This document shows, one piece after another, positions 1 through 8,090 of a stretch of DNA of 64,000 bases. The translations under genes and the position numbers were made by a program. The DNA comes from Bradyrhizobium sp. (lineage in GTDB: Bacteria > Pseudomonadota > Alphaproteobacteria > Rhizobiales > Xanthobacteraceae). The notes below the pieces were generated by a model. The model saw only the letters and a program-made list of their open reading frames with translations, was not told where the DNA came from and made no database searches. Where the stretch lies: contig NZ_SSNA01000123.1 of NCBI RefSeq assembly GCF_004799445.1, forward strand, positions 1 through 64,000, written 5' to 3'. Each line of letters opens with the position of its first letter. Within the stretch, counting starts at the first letter, position 1.

Positions 1-69
1 GGCGCCCTGCCCCGTCGGCTCCCGGCGGCAGCCAAATGCGATAATATCAATTCCGGGCGTCGATCAATT

Positions 70-144
70 GCCGGTTTAGCTCAGCGGTAGAGCAGCGGTT
101 TTGTAAACCGAAGGTCGGGAGTTCAATCCTCTCAACCGGCACCA
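70..144 (+). tRNA. tRNA-Thr (anticodon TGT), CCA encoded
   Basis: The cloverleaf can be folded by eye. The acceptor stem GCCGGTT (70-76) pairs with AACCGGC (134-140). The D arm is GCTC/GAGC, and the T arm carries the loop GTTCAATCC. The anticodon loop TTTGTAA gives anticodon TGT, which reads ACA (Thr). The discriminator A at 141 is followed by an encoded CCA at 142-144. The first anticodon-stem pair is a G-A mismatch. A GC-rich hairpin with a T-run follows about 80 bp downstream. Confidence 0.95.
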
Positions 145-221
145 CAAAAACATTTAAGCCGGTATCATCGCAGGATTAAACCGAGCGAGTGAGCGTTGGG
201 ACGCCGATTGCTCCCTCGCAA

Positions 222-265
222 GGCCCCGCCCCCGTTTGACCTGTCGGCCAACGAGGGCGGGCTTT
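222..265 (+). terminator. Probable terminator downstream of tRNA-Thr
   Basis: The arm GCCCCGCCCCCGTT (about 223-236) pairs imperfectly with AACGAGGGCGGGC (250-262) and is followed by TTTT. The position after the tRNA fits transcription termination, but the stem contains mismatches. Confidence 0.45.
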
Positions 266-349
266 TGCCGGATTGATTCACCGATCGGAGAATGACCGTG
301 ACATGCGGAACATGTCTTTGGACATGTCCAACTGTCTCGGTGGCTTGAA

Positions 350-634
350 TTAGGTTCCGGCCGGGTTGAGGTTCGGGGCTTCGCCGCCGACTCGCGAGGG
401 GTCCCTGCCGCTGAATCCGAAATTATCCCGGTTTCTCATCTCTTCCGGCGTCTGCGGGGCGGCATCGAAGGGCGCGCCGTTAAGCTGATTATACGCCCCG
501 CGGTAATTCGACTGATCATAGGCTTGGCCATGATTGCTTCCCCGCCCGAGCTTGCCCGCGTCTTGCGCGAACACCGGCGCGGCAACGGCGGCGGTAAGAA
601 TGATCACAGCACCTAGTGTTTTCATTTTGGTCAT
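350..634 (-). CDS. Small secreted protein of unknown function
   Basis: This 94-residue protein has an N-terminal Sec signal peptide: a Lys-containing n-region, the hydrophobic stretch LGAVIILTAAVAAP, and a probable cut after VFA. The mature part of about 70 residues is hydrophilic and rich in Asn, Gly and Pro, with no Cys. The ATG at 634 was chosen because the longer reading (to 715) would bury the signal peptide behind 27 polar residues. The ATG at 625 is equally possible. I do not recognise the family. It is likely periplasmic and stands alone, with no co-oriented neighbour. Confidence 0.6.
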   Translation of the reverse strand: MTKMKTLGAVIILTAAVAAPVFAQDAGKLGRGSNHGQAYDQSNYRGAYNQLNGAPFDAAPQTPEEMRNRDNFGFSGRDPSRVGGEAPNLNPAGT

Positions 635-911
635 TGGCTTCGTCCGTTTTGTCGTGTCAGCGCTGATGCGCACGAAGCCGTTTAGGATTCCCGATCCGCC
701 GAAACCATTAAACAAAATGTCATTCGGTTAAATTAAGCGTCAGTCGTTGCAGCGTTTCCATCACGCAATGGTGTGATGTCATCGATACCGATGACGACAT
801 TCACGTTTGATTGAAATGGCCGGGACAATTCCTGTTCAGGCCAACAACAACTGCACCTCGAACCAGACCGATGAAAAGCGGGGCCGGGCCTATTGCCGCC
901 AGGGGCGCAAA

Positions 912-2651
912 CTAGCGGCAGCAGACCCGGCTCGATGTCCGCCATGACTCCGATAGCGAAAGGATCAGGTCTCTGCTCTCCGCGGTCAGAACGACATCGT
1001 CCATAAACAACGCGTCAATGCCGGACTTGCGGAATGTGACGATCGCGTCGGTGGGCGTGCAGACGATTGGCTCGCTGTCATTGAAGGACGTATTGACGAC
1101 AAGCGGCACGCCGGTTAGCGCAAAGAAACAGGATATCAGCTCGTGAAAGCGCGGATTTGATTCGCGTCGCACGAGCTGCACCCGGGCGCTGCCGTCCTGG
1201 TGCAGCACGGCAGGGATGCGATCGCGCCGCTCGGGCTTGACCCCACATGCAAACAGCATGAATTCGTGACTCCTCGTGTGGGCGCCAACCTCGAACCATT
1301 CGTCGGCGTGTTCGGCCAGGACGCTCGGTGCAAACGGCCGGAAATCCTCGCGGTGCTTGACCATTTGATTGAGGATGTTGCGCATGTCCGGTCGGCGCGG
1401 GTCGGCGAGGAGCGATCGGTTGCCGAGGGCGCGCGGCCCGAACTCCATGCGACCCTGAAACCAGGCGACGATCTTGCCATCAGCCACCATCTCCGCAGCG
1501 TCGCGCGCCGGGGATTTACTGCGCCGGGGCGCAAGACCGGCCGACTTCACCGCCGCCAGAATTTCGCGCCGGTTGAACGCGGGACCGAGATACGGCGTGG
1601 AGTTGCCGCGCTCGGGAGGAGTTTTCTGCTTGGCGCAGTGCACGACAAAGGCGGCGCCGACCGCGGTGCCGGCATCGTGCGGCGCGGTGGGTATGAACAC
1701 ATCGGAAAATTCGCCCGATTGCCGGACCAGCTCATTGGTCACGCAATTGAGCGCGACGCCGCCGGCAAAGCACAGCTTGTCGAACGGCACTTCGCGTTTG
1801 AGGCGCCGGACGAGCGCCATCACTGCCGCATTCGTGGCCTCCTGTAGCGCCGCCGCGATATCGACATGTCGCCGCAGAATCTCCATACCCGGATCGCGCG
1901 GCGGACCCAGCAAGCTCTCCAATTGACTCGACTTGGCCGATTGAAAGCCGATCGCCTCCGGGTCTATTGCATAATCCTCCTTGCCGACCTGCATGATCGC
2001 CTGGAATTCGCGGCGGAAAACCTCGGGATTGCCGTAGGCGGCCAAGCCCATGAGCTTGGAGGCGTCGTAGGTCGAGAAGCCAAGATGACCGCAGATGATC
2101 TCCCATACGAAGCCAAGCGAGTGCGGATAGTCGAATGTTTCGACCGGCTTTATTTTTGTCCCGACGGCCTTCCACAGGGTCGAGCCGGCCGCCTCGCCGA
2201 TGCCGTCGATGACGAGGATGGCCGCGCGATCGAAGCCTGACGGGAAATAGGCCGAGGCGGCATGCGCCAGATGGTGGGGCACGAAATGAAATCTTTGCCG
2301 CAGCGGACGTCCAAGAAGCTCGTCGGCGACACCGCGCACCTGACCGAGCCGCAGCAGGAAGACTTCCTCAAACCGCGGATCCACCCACCACTCGGGGCGA
2401 AATCGCGTTCGGCGCAGTTGGGGGTCGAACGAGTATGCCACGTGATCGATATCGCCGGCGGTGAGACCGGCATAATGCAGGCAGAAACGGATCGCACGCT
2501 CGGGGAATTGATGCGGGTTGTCGACGTCCGGTAACTTGCCGTATTTGATGCGATTGAACCGCTCCTCCTCGACGGCGACAACGAGCTTGCCGTCGACGAG
2601 CAGCGCGGCGGCTGAATCGTGATACACTGAATTGATGCCAAGAATGTTCAC
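912..2651 (-). CDS. NodU/CmcH-family carbamoyltransferase
   Basis: This 579-residue protein has the usual length of the family. These enzymes transfer a carbamoyl group from carbamoyl phosphate, via carbamoyl-AMP, to a hydroxyl on a sugar or antibiotic. The N-terminal ASKHA-type domain starts MNILGINSVYHDSAA and carries the metal-binding HHLAHAASAYF motif (126-136) and VIDGIGE (147-153). FAGGVALN follows in the middle, and the C-terminal domain has EFGPRALGNRS and NTSFNDSEPIV. The GTG start at 2651 is preceded by a strong purine tract (GGGGGG). No nod genes or glycosyltransferases are adjacent, so its acceptor is unknown. Nodulation factor is one possibility, but surface polysaccharide or a secondary metabolite is equally likely. 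Confidence 0.92.
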   Translation of the reverse strand: MNILGINSVYHDSAAALLVDGKLVVAVEEERFNRIKYGKLPDVDNPHQFPERAIRFCLHYAGLTAGDIDHVAYSFDPQLRRTRFRPEWWVDPRFEEVFLLRLGQVRGVADELLGRPLRQRFHFVPHHLAHAASAYFPSGFDRAAILVIDGIGEAAGSTLWKAVGTKIKPVETFDYPHSLGFVWEIICGHLGFSTYDASKLMGLAAYGNPEVFRREFQAIMQVGKEDYAIDPEAIGFQSAKSSQLESLLGPPRDPGMEILRRHVDIAAALQEATNAAVMALVRRLKREVPFDKLCFAGGVALNCVTNELVRQSGEFSDVFIPTAPHDAGTAVGAAFVVHCAKQKTPPERGNSTPYLGPAFNRREILAAVKSAGLAPRRSKSPARDAAEMVADGKIVAWFQGRMEFGPRALGNRSLLADPRRPDMRNILNQMVKHREDFRPFAPSVLAEHADEWFEVGAHTRSHEFMLFACGVKPERRDRIPAVLHQDGSARVQLVRRESNPRFHELISCFFALTGVPLVVNTSFNDSEPIVCTPTDAIVTFRKSGIDALFMDDVVLTAESRDLILSLSESWRTSSRVCCR

Positions 2652-3007
2652 TGGCCCCCCTTTGCCCGCATGATTTCTGTCGCGCCGCGATCGTCGCCAG
2701 GGCTGGCTCGATTGTGGCTGGCTCGATTGTGGCTGGCTCGATTGGCCATGTCCTGGCTGTTCACCACGACGATAACTCCTGCCGCTGCATGCCCGCCGTC
2801 CAACAATCGTAATGTCGCAGTTTAGCTGTCTAAACTCGACATCTGGAAGACGTCGGGAGCCCGCTCGACCGATATAATTTTGGGGGTCGGCGACGTCCGA
2901 AATGGGTCAATCGCGACCGGGTCGAGACGACAGGAATTCGAATGGCCCGAAGCCGGAACCCATAGCCTCGCACGACATTGGTGTCTCGTCCTCCAGGGAG
3001 ACACACC
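2652..3007. other. Intergenic region, no gene seen
   Basis: This gap of 356 bp separates the carbamoyltransferase from a small plus-strand gene, so promoters for both divergent genes should lie here. It holds a triple 15-bp tandem repeat (2701-2745). No convincing reading frame, RNA or terminator was found. Confidence 0.6.
2701..2745 (+). repeat. Three tandem copies of a 15-bp unit
   Basis: GGCTGGCTCGATTGT occurs at 2701-2715 and 2716-2730. A third copy at 2731-2745 differs only in its last base (G for T). The array is just upstream of the carbamoyltransferase start (2651), so it may alter promoter spacing through slippage. Confidence 0.9.
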
Positions 3008-3220
3008 ATGACGCAGAAGAATCCCGCTACCGATGGCGCCAAACAGGTGCCGCCACGACCGCACGATTCGGGCAGTCAGGCCAACGAGACCCTTGACGGG
3101 CTGGACGCCGCCACAGACGCGCTGCGCCACGCCGCAGAAGACACGCCGATTGCTGCCAGACCCGACGATATCGAGGAGACACTGGTGTTCGATCGCGCTG
3201 GCGCAGCGCCGAAAATCTGA
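3008..3220 (+). CDS. Small hydrophilic hypothetical protein
   Basis: This 70-residue acidic, hydrophilic protein begins MTQKNPATDG and has no signal peptide, membrane segment or Cys. The ATG at 3008 is preceded at good spacing by CAGGGAG, which is why it was preferred over the upstream start at 2978. The C-terminal half (Asp/Glu/Ala-rich, with DAATDALRHAAED) could form one amphipathic helix. I do not recognise the family. Confidence 0.5.
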   Translation: MTQKNPATDGAKQVPPRPHDSGSQANETLDGLDAATDALRHAAEDTPIAARPDDIEETLVFDRAGAAPKI

Positions 3221-3564
3221 CGAACCGCCGTTGCGATTTGGCTATGCAGCCCGCAACGACTCCCCACCGGGCAAGCAATCATTCGCATTTTTTGTCACCG
3301 ATGTGGCGGGCGGTGATGGAACCAGCATGCCGCAATGCAAAGCTTGCTTGCCGCTCAACATGGCTCAATCACGGAAACATCACAACACCGCCGAATTCAA
3401 TGCAGACACTGACGGTCGAAACGGGCCAGCGCCGCATGCCTTTAAACGGCAGGGAACCTCGACGGAAGCTGCGAAAGATCCTGGTCCAAGTTGCAACGGC
3501 GGGTCGGAAGCTCTGAACAAGCAATCGTGCCGGGTTGTTGTCCACCAACAGAAGAGGAGTGATC
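3221..3564 (+). other. Intergenic region, nothing recognised
   Basis: This 344-bp stretch lies between two small plus-strand genes. Several frames are open on both strands, but none has a ribosome-binding site or a protein-like composition. It presumably contains the promoter of the gene at 3565. Confidence 0.5.
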
Positions 3565-3849
3565 ATGAAACTTAATACAATCGCGTTAGCGGCAGCGTTC
3601 GCGCTCACAAGTTCGTTCGCCCTAGCCCAGACTGGTGGCGCTGACTCGGGAACTCAGGTTCCTGAAAAGGGTGCCGGCACGATGGGAACCACTAACAACG
3701 GCGCACACAAGAATGGCACAATGACGAAGGGAACCACCGGCATGAGCCGAAGCGGTGCCGGGACGGCCTCCGAAGGAATGACTCCCGGCAGCACGGACGA
3801 TTCGAAGCCGGGCGGCCGTTCAACCGCACGGAAACCCGCAGGAAACTAG
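3565..3849 (+). CDS. Small secreted Gly/Thr/Ser-rich protein
   Basis: This 94-residue protein has a clear signal peptide (MKLNTIALAAAFALTSSFALA, cut near residue 21). The mature chain is low-complexity and rich in Gly, Thr, Ser, Met and Asn, with recurring GTM/GTT and SxxG elements and no Cys. The ATG at 3565 follows AGAGGAG. It resembles small stress-related periplasmic proteins common in rhizobia, but no function can be assigned. A repeat element starts directly at its stop codon, and a terminator hairpin lies about 170 bp downstream. Confidence 0.75.
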   Translation: MKLNTIALAAAFALTSSFALAQTGGADSGTQVPEKGAGTMGTTNNGAHKNGTMTKGTTGMSRSGAGTASEGMTPGSTDDSKPGGRSTARKPAGN

Positions 3850-3945
3850 AGCGTTTTCGAGCGGAGGAGTGGATACCGGTTCGCGTGAAGAAAACGCGTC
3901 AAAACAAAAGATTGGAGCGTCGGTTCTGATTCAATCGGAACCGGC
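3847..3945. repeat. Dispersed Bradyrhizobium-type intergenic repeat
   Basis: The block begins TAGAGCGTTTTCGAGCG and continues through GATACCGGTTCGCGTGAAG and AAAACGCGTCAAAACAAAAG to GGTTCTGATTCAATCGGAAC. From memory this matches a repeat found many times in Bradyrhizobium intergenic DNA. It abuts the stop codon of the preceding gene. A shorter, degenerate relative (ATTAGAGCGTTTTGGCGCG) is at about 50691. Confidence 0.65.
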
Positions 3946-4287
3946 CTTGCTCGAGTGTCCCATTTCCGACGTCGCGCTGCCCACTGACAAGAACAAGCGC
4001 GGCTCACGTTCCAATAGCTTGCGGCCTCAGCCCTTTCCCCTTGGGCTGGGGCCGTTTTTTTGCGCCGACAAATCCGCCAGCGCGGCCGGAATAAAACCTT
4101 TTCTGTTTTGGCCTCTGCGATCGCGCCCGCGGTGTCTCGAATACGCAAGCGTTCTGGATTCCGTGCGGACCGAGTTGGTTGCGATGATTTTCGCTGGGAA
4201 GACTTCTTGATCCGGCCGAAGGCCGCTTCTCGTGCGGATGCGGCAATGGTGAAGGCGCGGGCTCGCTGATATCAGCGGGCAATCTGT
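3850..4287. other. Intergenic region with repeat and terminator
   Basis: This 438-bp gap contains the dispersed repeat at 3847-3945 and the terminator at 4022-4061. Frames through 4062-4270 are open but show no ribosome-binding site or recognisable product. Confidence 0.6.
4022..4061 (+). terminator. Rho-independent terminator
   Basis: The stem CGGCCTCAGCCC / GGGCTGGGGCCG (one G-U pair) has a short pyrimidine-rich loop and is followed by seven T. It probably ends transcripts from the secreted-protein gene at 3565-3849. Confidence 0.85.
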
Positions 4288-4545
4288 TCAGGCTTGGCCA
4301 TCCTCGAGGCCGTATTCGAGATAGATCGCCGCTCGATCCATCTCGGGAAACAACCGACACTTGGCCTGGGCCATGTGCAGGTTGACGGTTCCGGACTGGC
4401 AGGCGGCCGTCAAAAGCTTTCTGATTTCATCCATGTGGGTGGACGGTTGGTGTTTCGATGGAAGCTGCTCCAGCGCGATCAGCGCCGTTGCCAAGGCTTC
4501 CGTGATGACCCATTCGTCGTGGCCCGTGATTCCCTTTCTTGGCAT
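4288..4545 (-). CDS. Small conserved-looking hypothetical protein
   Basis: This 85-residue soluble protein begins MPRKGITGHDEWVITEALAT and looks mainly helical. It has one Cys in ACQSG, one in AKCRLF, and an acidic C-terminus (YLEYGLEDGQA). It has no signal peptide or membrane segment. The composition is protein-like, and the frame is clean between a non-coding region and the cytochrome gene. I do not recognise the family and no function is inferred. Confidence 0.6.
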   Translation of the reverse strand: MPRKGITGHDEWVITEALATALIALEQLPSKHQPSTHMDEIRKLLTAACQSGTVNLHMAQAKCRLFPEMDRAAIYLEYGLEDGQA

Positions 4546-4727
4546 TCAGACCGTCCTCCCACCTGCGATGCGAAGCCTTCCCAATCCTGACCAATCATCC
4601 CCGGGATGCAGACATTTGTAAGGTGCGATCGCACCAGACGAAGATATCGAGGGCAATAAGACAGCGTTCAAGGCCCGGGGCGTCCCGAGGCGCGTTGCAG
4701 ACATGGGCGTTTTCGGGCCGCCTCCAG

Positions 4728-5096
4728 CTATTTTTGATACGCGTTGGCGCGAATATAATGCCAGACCTGATCGATCTCTTCGTCGGTCAGCTTGCCCTTC
4801 CACGGCGGCATCTGGTTCTTGCCATTGCGCACCGAGTTGTCGAAGCGCGCCCGATCGCCGTCCTTCAGCCGGCGCAGGTCGAAGGTCTGGCCCGTGCTGA
4901 CGAGCTGATCGCCGTGGCAGACCGCGCAATTGGTGTTGAAGACATTCTCCCCTGCCTCGATCTTGGCGCTGTCCTGTGCCGACGCCGTCGTGACCGGCGA
5001 CAGGGCGGCAGCGAGCGCCACCATGGCGCCGGCATAGGCGCGCACCCGCCAGCTTACATCTTTTGTTTGGCTTGCATTTTTTGCCGGGATTGGCAT
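4728..5096 (-). CDS. Periplasmic cytochrome c, probable partner of the PQQ dehydrogenase
   Basis: This 122-residue class I c-type cytochrome has a signal peptide (hydrophobic AGAMVALAAALSP, cut after ASA about residue 40). The haem-binding CAVCH is at 57-61, and the likely axial Met96 is in NQMPPWKG. The C-terminal helix TDEEIDQVWHYIRA is typical of cytochrome cL/c551-like domains. The ATG at 5096 was chosen because the upstream extension is not signal-like. The gene lies 122 bp downstream of the PQQ alcohol dehydrogenase on the same strand. By analogy with MxaG/XoxG and ExaB, it should accept electrons from PQQ and pass them to a terminal oxidase. Confidence 0.9.
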   Translation of the reverse strand: MPIPAKNASQTKDVSWRVRAYAGAMVALAAALSPVTTASAQDSAKIEAGENVFNTNCAVCHGDQLVSTGQTFDLRRLKDGDRARFDNSVRNGKNQMPPWKGKLTDEEIDQVWHYIRANAYQK

Positions 5097-5218
5097 GTCG
5101 ATATTGCCCACGCGTTGTCGCCGGTCCGCCTCCCGAGATGCGGCAGGTGGACCGAACAGGCCGATTGAAGAAGATTGGCAAGAAATGGAGGCCACCGCAG
5201 GTGACCTCCATCTTCAGA

Positions 5219-6901
5219 TCACTTGTCGAACAGTGCGAAGGTCCACAGCGACACGCCGGTGGGCAGGTTGGCGAGGTTCGGGTCGCCGCCGCGCTGCGCA
5301 TAGACACCGCCGATGCCGCTCATCACGGTGACGTATTGCTTGCCGTTTCTTTCCCACGTCACCGGCTGGCCGATAATGCCCGACGGCGTCTGGAAGCTCC
5401 ACAGCAGCTTGCCGGTATCGGCATCGAGCGCCTGGAATTCCCCGGTCATGACGCCGGTGAACACGAGATTGCTCGCCGTCACCATGGTCGACGAATAGTT
5501 CGGGCTCTTGTACGGCACCTCCCACTTCGACTTGCCGGTCATGGGATCGACGGCCTTGAGATAGCCGCGAATGTTGGGGTCGTCGGTGACGACCGTCCGC
5601 TTGACGGTCGGGGCGCCGGCCGGACGTCCGGGTGCCAGTTTCGGCGGATCGCCCGCCTGATAGGTCATGCCGACATGCAAGGTGTTGATGTAGAGCATGC
5701 CGGTGCTCGGACTAAACGACATGTGTTGCCAGTTGGTCACCCCGGAGACCGACGGCCAGACCGTGACGCTCTTGCCCGCGAGGGCGTCGGTAAAGACATC
5801 CGTCACCATCGGACGCCCGGTCTTCATGTCGATGCCGCTCGCCCAGTTCACCTTGCCGTAGGGGTTGGCGGCGATCAGCTTGCCGTCCTTGGCATCGAGC
5901 ACATAAAGGAAGCCGCCGCGGTTGGCCTGAATAACGACCTTGCGCGGCGTGCCGCCGACATTGATGGTGGCAATGACCGGCGTCTGCACGGCGTCATAAT
6001 CGAACGGATCCTGCGGCGATGTCTGGAAGTACCAGACGCGTTCGCCGGTCTTCGGCCTGACGGCGAACACCGAATTGGTGAAGAGGTTGTCGCCCTTGCG
6101 GGCGCGCGGATTCCACGGCGCCGGGTTGCCGGCGCCCCAATAGACCAGGTCGAGCTCGGAATCGTAGGTGCCGGTGAGCCAGGTGCTGCCGCCGCCGGTG
6201 AGCTGGGAATCGCCTTCCCAGGTCTCGGACCCCGGTTCACCCTTGGCCGGAACGGTGTAGAGCCGCCACAGGTGCTTGCCGGTCTTGGCATCGTATCCCT
6301 CGAGAAAACCACGATGGCTGAACTCGGCCCCGGCCACGCCGGTGATGACGACGCCGTTGACGATCAGCGGCGCGCCCGTCATCGCATAGCCGTTTTCGGC
6401 GGTCGCGGGCTCGGGTGAACTCACCGTCCAGATCTCCTTGCCGGTCGCGGCGTCCAGCGCGACCAGCCGGTCGTCCATCAGCGCGCGGATCACCATGCCC
6501 TCGTAGATGGCGGCGCCGCGATTGACGATGCCGCAGCAGACGACGCGCAAGGTCTCCGGCGGATAGTCGTGAATGACCCGCCAGATCTGCTTTCCCGTCA
6601 GGGCGTCGACGGCCACCGTCGCATTGTGGGTCGTCGCGTAGACGACGCCGTCCTTGATGAGGGGAAAAGCCTCGCCGCCCTGCAGGTCGGCGAGCGAATA
6701 GGCCCATATCGGGACCAGCTTGCTCACGTTTTCCTTGTTGATCTGGATGAGCGGGCTGAACCGGTTTGCCGAATACCCCATGCCGTAAACCAGCACGTCC
6801 CCGGGTGTTTTCTCGTCGTTCTTCAACTCATCGGCCGTCTGGGCAACCGCCGCAAACGGCACGGCCGCACTTAGCAACAAAGCAAAAAGCATCGATCGCA
6901 T
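5219..6901 (-). CDS. PQQ-dependent alcohol dehydrogenase with lanthanide-type active site
   Basis: This 560-residue periplasmic quinoprotein has a signal peptide (cut near AVA-Q) and an eight-bladed propeller fold. It oxidises an alcohol to an aldehyde using PQQ. Visible active-site elements are the vicinal disulfide Cys122-Cys123 (RVVCCG), metal ligands Glu193 (GAEFSHRG) and Asn259 (WGAGNPAPWN), and catalytic Asp301. A second Asp303 follows in FDYDAV. Asp at +2 from the catalytic Asp is the published signature of lanthanide-dependent enzymes (XoxF, PedH); calcium enzymes such as MxaF carry Ala there. There is no C-terminal haem domain, so an external cytochrome is needed, and one is encoded downstream. 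The ATG at 6901 follows GGGAGGA; a GTG at 6904 is also possible. The substrate is not determinable. Confidence 0.93.
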   Translation of the reverse strand: MRSMLFALLLSAAVPFAAVAQTADELKNDEKTPGDVLVYGMGYSANRFSPLIQINKENVSKLVPIWAYSLADLQGGEAFPLIKDGVVYATTHNATVAVDALTGKQIWRVIHDYPPETLRVVCCGIVNRGAAIYEGMVIRALMDDRLVALDAATGKEIWTVSSPEPATAENGYAMTGAPLIVNGVVITGVAGAEFSHRGFLEGYDAKTGKHLWRLYTVPAKGEPGSETWEGDSQLTGGGSTWLTGTYDSELDLVYWGAGNPAPWNPRARKGDNLFTNSVFAVRPKTGERVWYFQTSPQDPFDYDAVQTPVIATINVGGTPRKVVIQANRGGFLYVLDAKDGKLIAANPYGKVNWASGIDMKTGRPMVTDVFTDALAGKSVTVWPSVSGVTNWQHMSFSPSTGMLYINTLHVGMTYQAGDPPKLAPGRPAGAPTVKRTVVTDDPNIRGYLKAVDPMTGKSKWEVPYKSPNYSSTMVTASNLVFTGVMTGEFQALDADTGKLLWSFQTPSGIIGQPVTWERNGKQYVTVMSGIGGVYAQRGGDPNLANLPTGVSLWTFALFDK

Positions 6902-7010
6902 CACGAAACGTCCTCCCCTGGTTTTATTGCTTGATTGACCATTATTCGATTTTTGCCGCCGGCACCATTGCCGCCTTGGCGTAGCCGCCTGCGCGCAAGG
7001 CCGGAGCCTG

Positions 7011-7919
7011 TTAAACCCCGGGCGTCACGCTCTGCATGTTCTTGAGCAGCAGTTCGGCAAAGGTCGCCGCCGCCACCGGAAGACTGCGGCCGCGCAACTG
7101 GCACAGCACGAGGTCGGCCGTGGGCAGATCGCGCACGTCGACCGGACGGCCGGTCAGGCCCATTCCCAGATCGGACGACGGCGCGCCGATCTCGATCTGG
7201 AACGAGATCATGTTGCAGCGATAGACCAACCCCCTCAGCATTTCGAACGAGTTCGACTCCGCCAGCATGTTGAAGCGCAGGTCGCGCCGCGTGGTGACCT
7301 CGTCGAGCACCTGCCGGCCGCTCAGCGTTCGGTCCGGCAATGCCGCGGGGTAGCCGACGCATTCCGAGAGCCGAACCGTTTTCTTGGCGGCGAGCGGGTG
7401 ATCGGAGCGAACGATGACGACCAGCCGCTGCGGAATGCTGGCGATGACCCGGAGCGACGGCCACATCGCCGGGCGGTACACCAGCGCCAGATCGACTTCG
7501 TAGGCCGCCAGCGACGCCAGCGCCCGCTCATGGTCCATCACCTTCAGATCGAACAGGACCTTGGGATGCCGTGTCTGGAAGTCCGCGATGCGCGAGGGCA
7601 GGAAATCGAGCGCCAAAGCCTGGCTGCAGGCGATCTGGATCGGGCCCCGCCGCAAGCCTCGGAGGTCCTCGACCTGCGACAGCATCCGCTCGGCTTCGGC
7701 GATCTGGCTGCGCGCATAGCGCACGAACATCTCGCCCGCGGTGGTCAGCCGCACGCCGCGCGGACGGCGCTCGAACAGCGGCGTTCCGACCTCGGCTTCG
7801 AGATCCTGAATGCGGCGGTTCATCGCCGACGGCGTCAAATTGAGACGCTCGGCCGCCTTTCGGATCGAGCCCGAGCGCGCCACCTCGACCACATTGGCCA
7901 GCAGCTTCAAATGTCGCAT
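7011..7919 (-). CDS. LysR-family transcriptional regulator
   Basis: This 302-residue protein has the standard length for the family. The N-terminal winged helix-turn-helix is at about residues 1-60 (SGSIRKAAERLNLTPSAMNRRIQDLE), followed by a linker helix and a periplasmic-binding-like effector domain (about 90-295). It is encoded on the same strand as the PQQ dehydrogenase (109 bp downstream) and diverges from the ABC/SDR/amidohydrolase operon (start 8091, 171-bp shared intergenic region). LysR proteins usually control the divergent target, so the operon at 8.1-13.0 kb is the likelier regulon. Control of the dehydrogenase is also possible. Confidence 0.92.
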   Translation of the reverse strand: MRHLKLLANVVEVARSGSIRKAAERLNLTPSAMNRRIQDLEAEVGTPLFERRPRGVRLTTAGEMFVRYARSQIAEAERMLSQVEDLRGLRRGPIQIACSQALALDFLPSRIADFQTRHPKVLFDLKVMDHERALASLAAYEVDLALVYRPAMWPSLRVIASIPQRLVVIVRSDHPLAAKKTVRLSECVGYPAALPDRTLSGRQVLDEVTTRRDLRFNMLAESNSFEMLRGLVYRCNMISFQIEIGAPSSDLGMGLTGRPVDVRDLPTADLVLCQLRGRSLPVAAATFAELLLKNMQSVTPGV

Positions 7920-8090
7920 GAGGTCTCCAGTGTTGCTTTTTATGCACCGCTCATGACGAAAGTTAGCAGCAGATTAGGTCACTGAAAAGCGCTACGCTGC
8001 AAGCAACAACCCGGCGAGCCTGGCCCGAGCCCAACTTAACGGCCAGCGGCGATCCGGAAGACAGATCCCAGACCTGACAGGAAAACCGAC

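Noticed and set aside
70..144. tRNA-Thr as an integration site of a genomic island
   Set aside because: I found no second copy of the tRNA 3' end, no integrase gene and no mobile-element genes in the window.
733..945. A 70-codon minus-strand frame downstream of the carbamoyltransferase
   Set aside because: It overlaps the carbamoyltransferase 3' end and has no ribosome-binding site or protein-like pattern.
5063..6418. A 451-codon plus-strand frame over the PQQ dehydrogenase
   Set aside because: It is a mirror of the quinoprotein, Arg/His/Gly-rich, with no recognisable domain.
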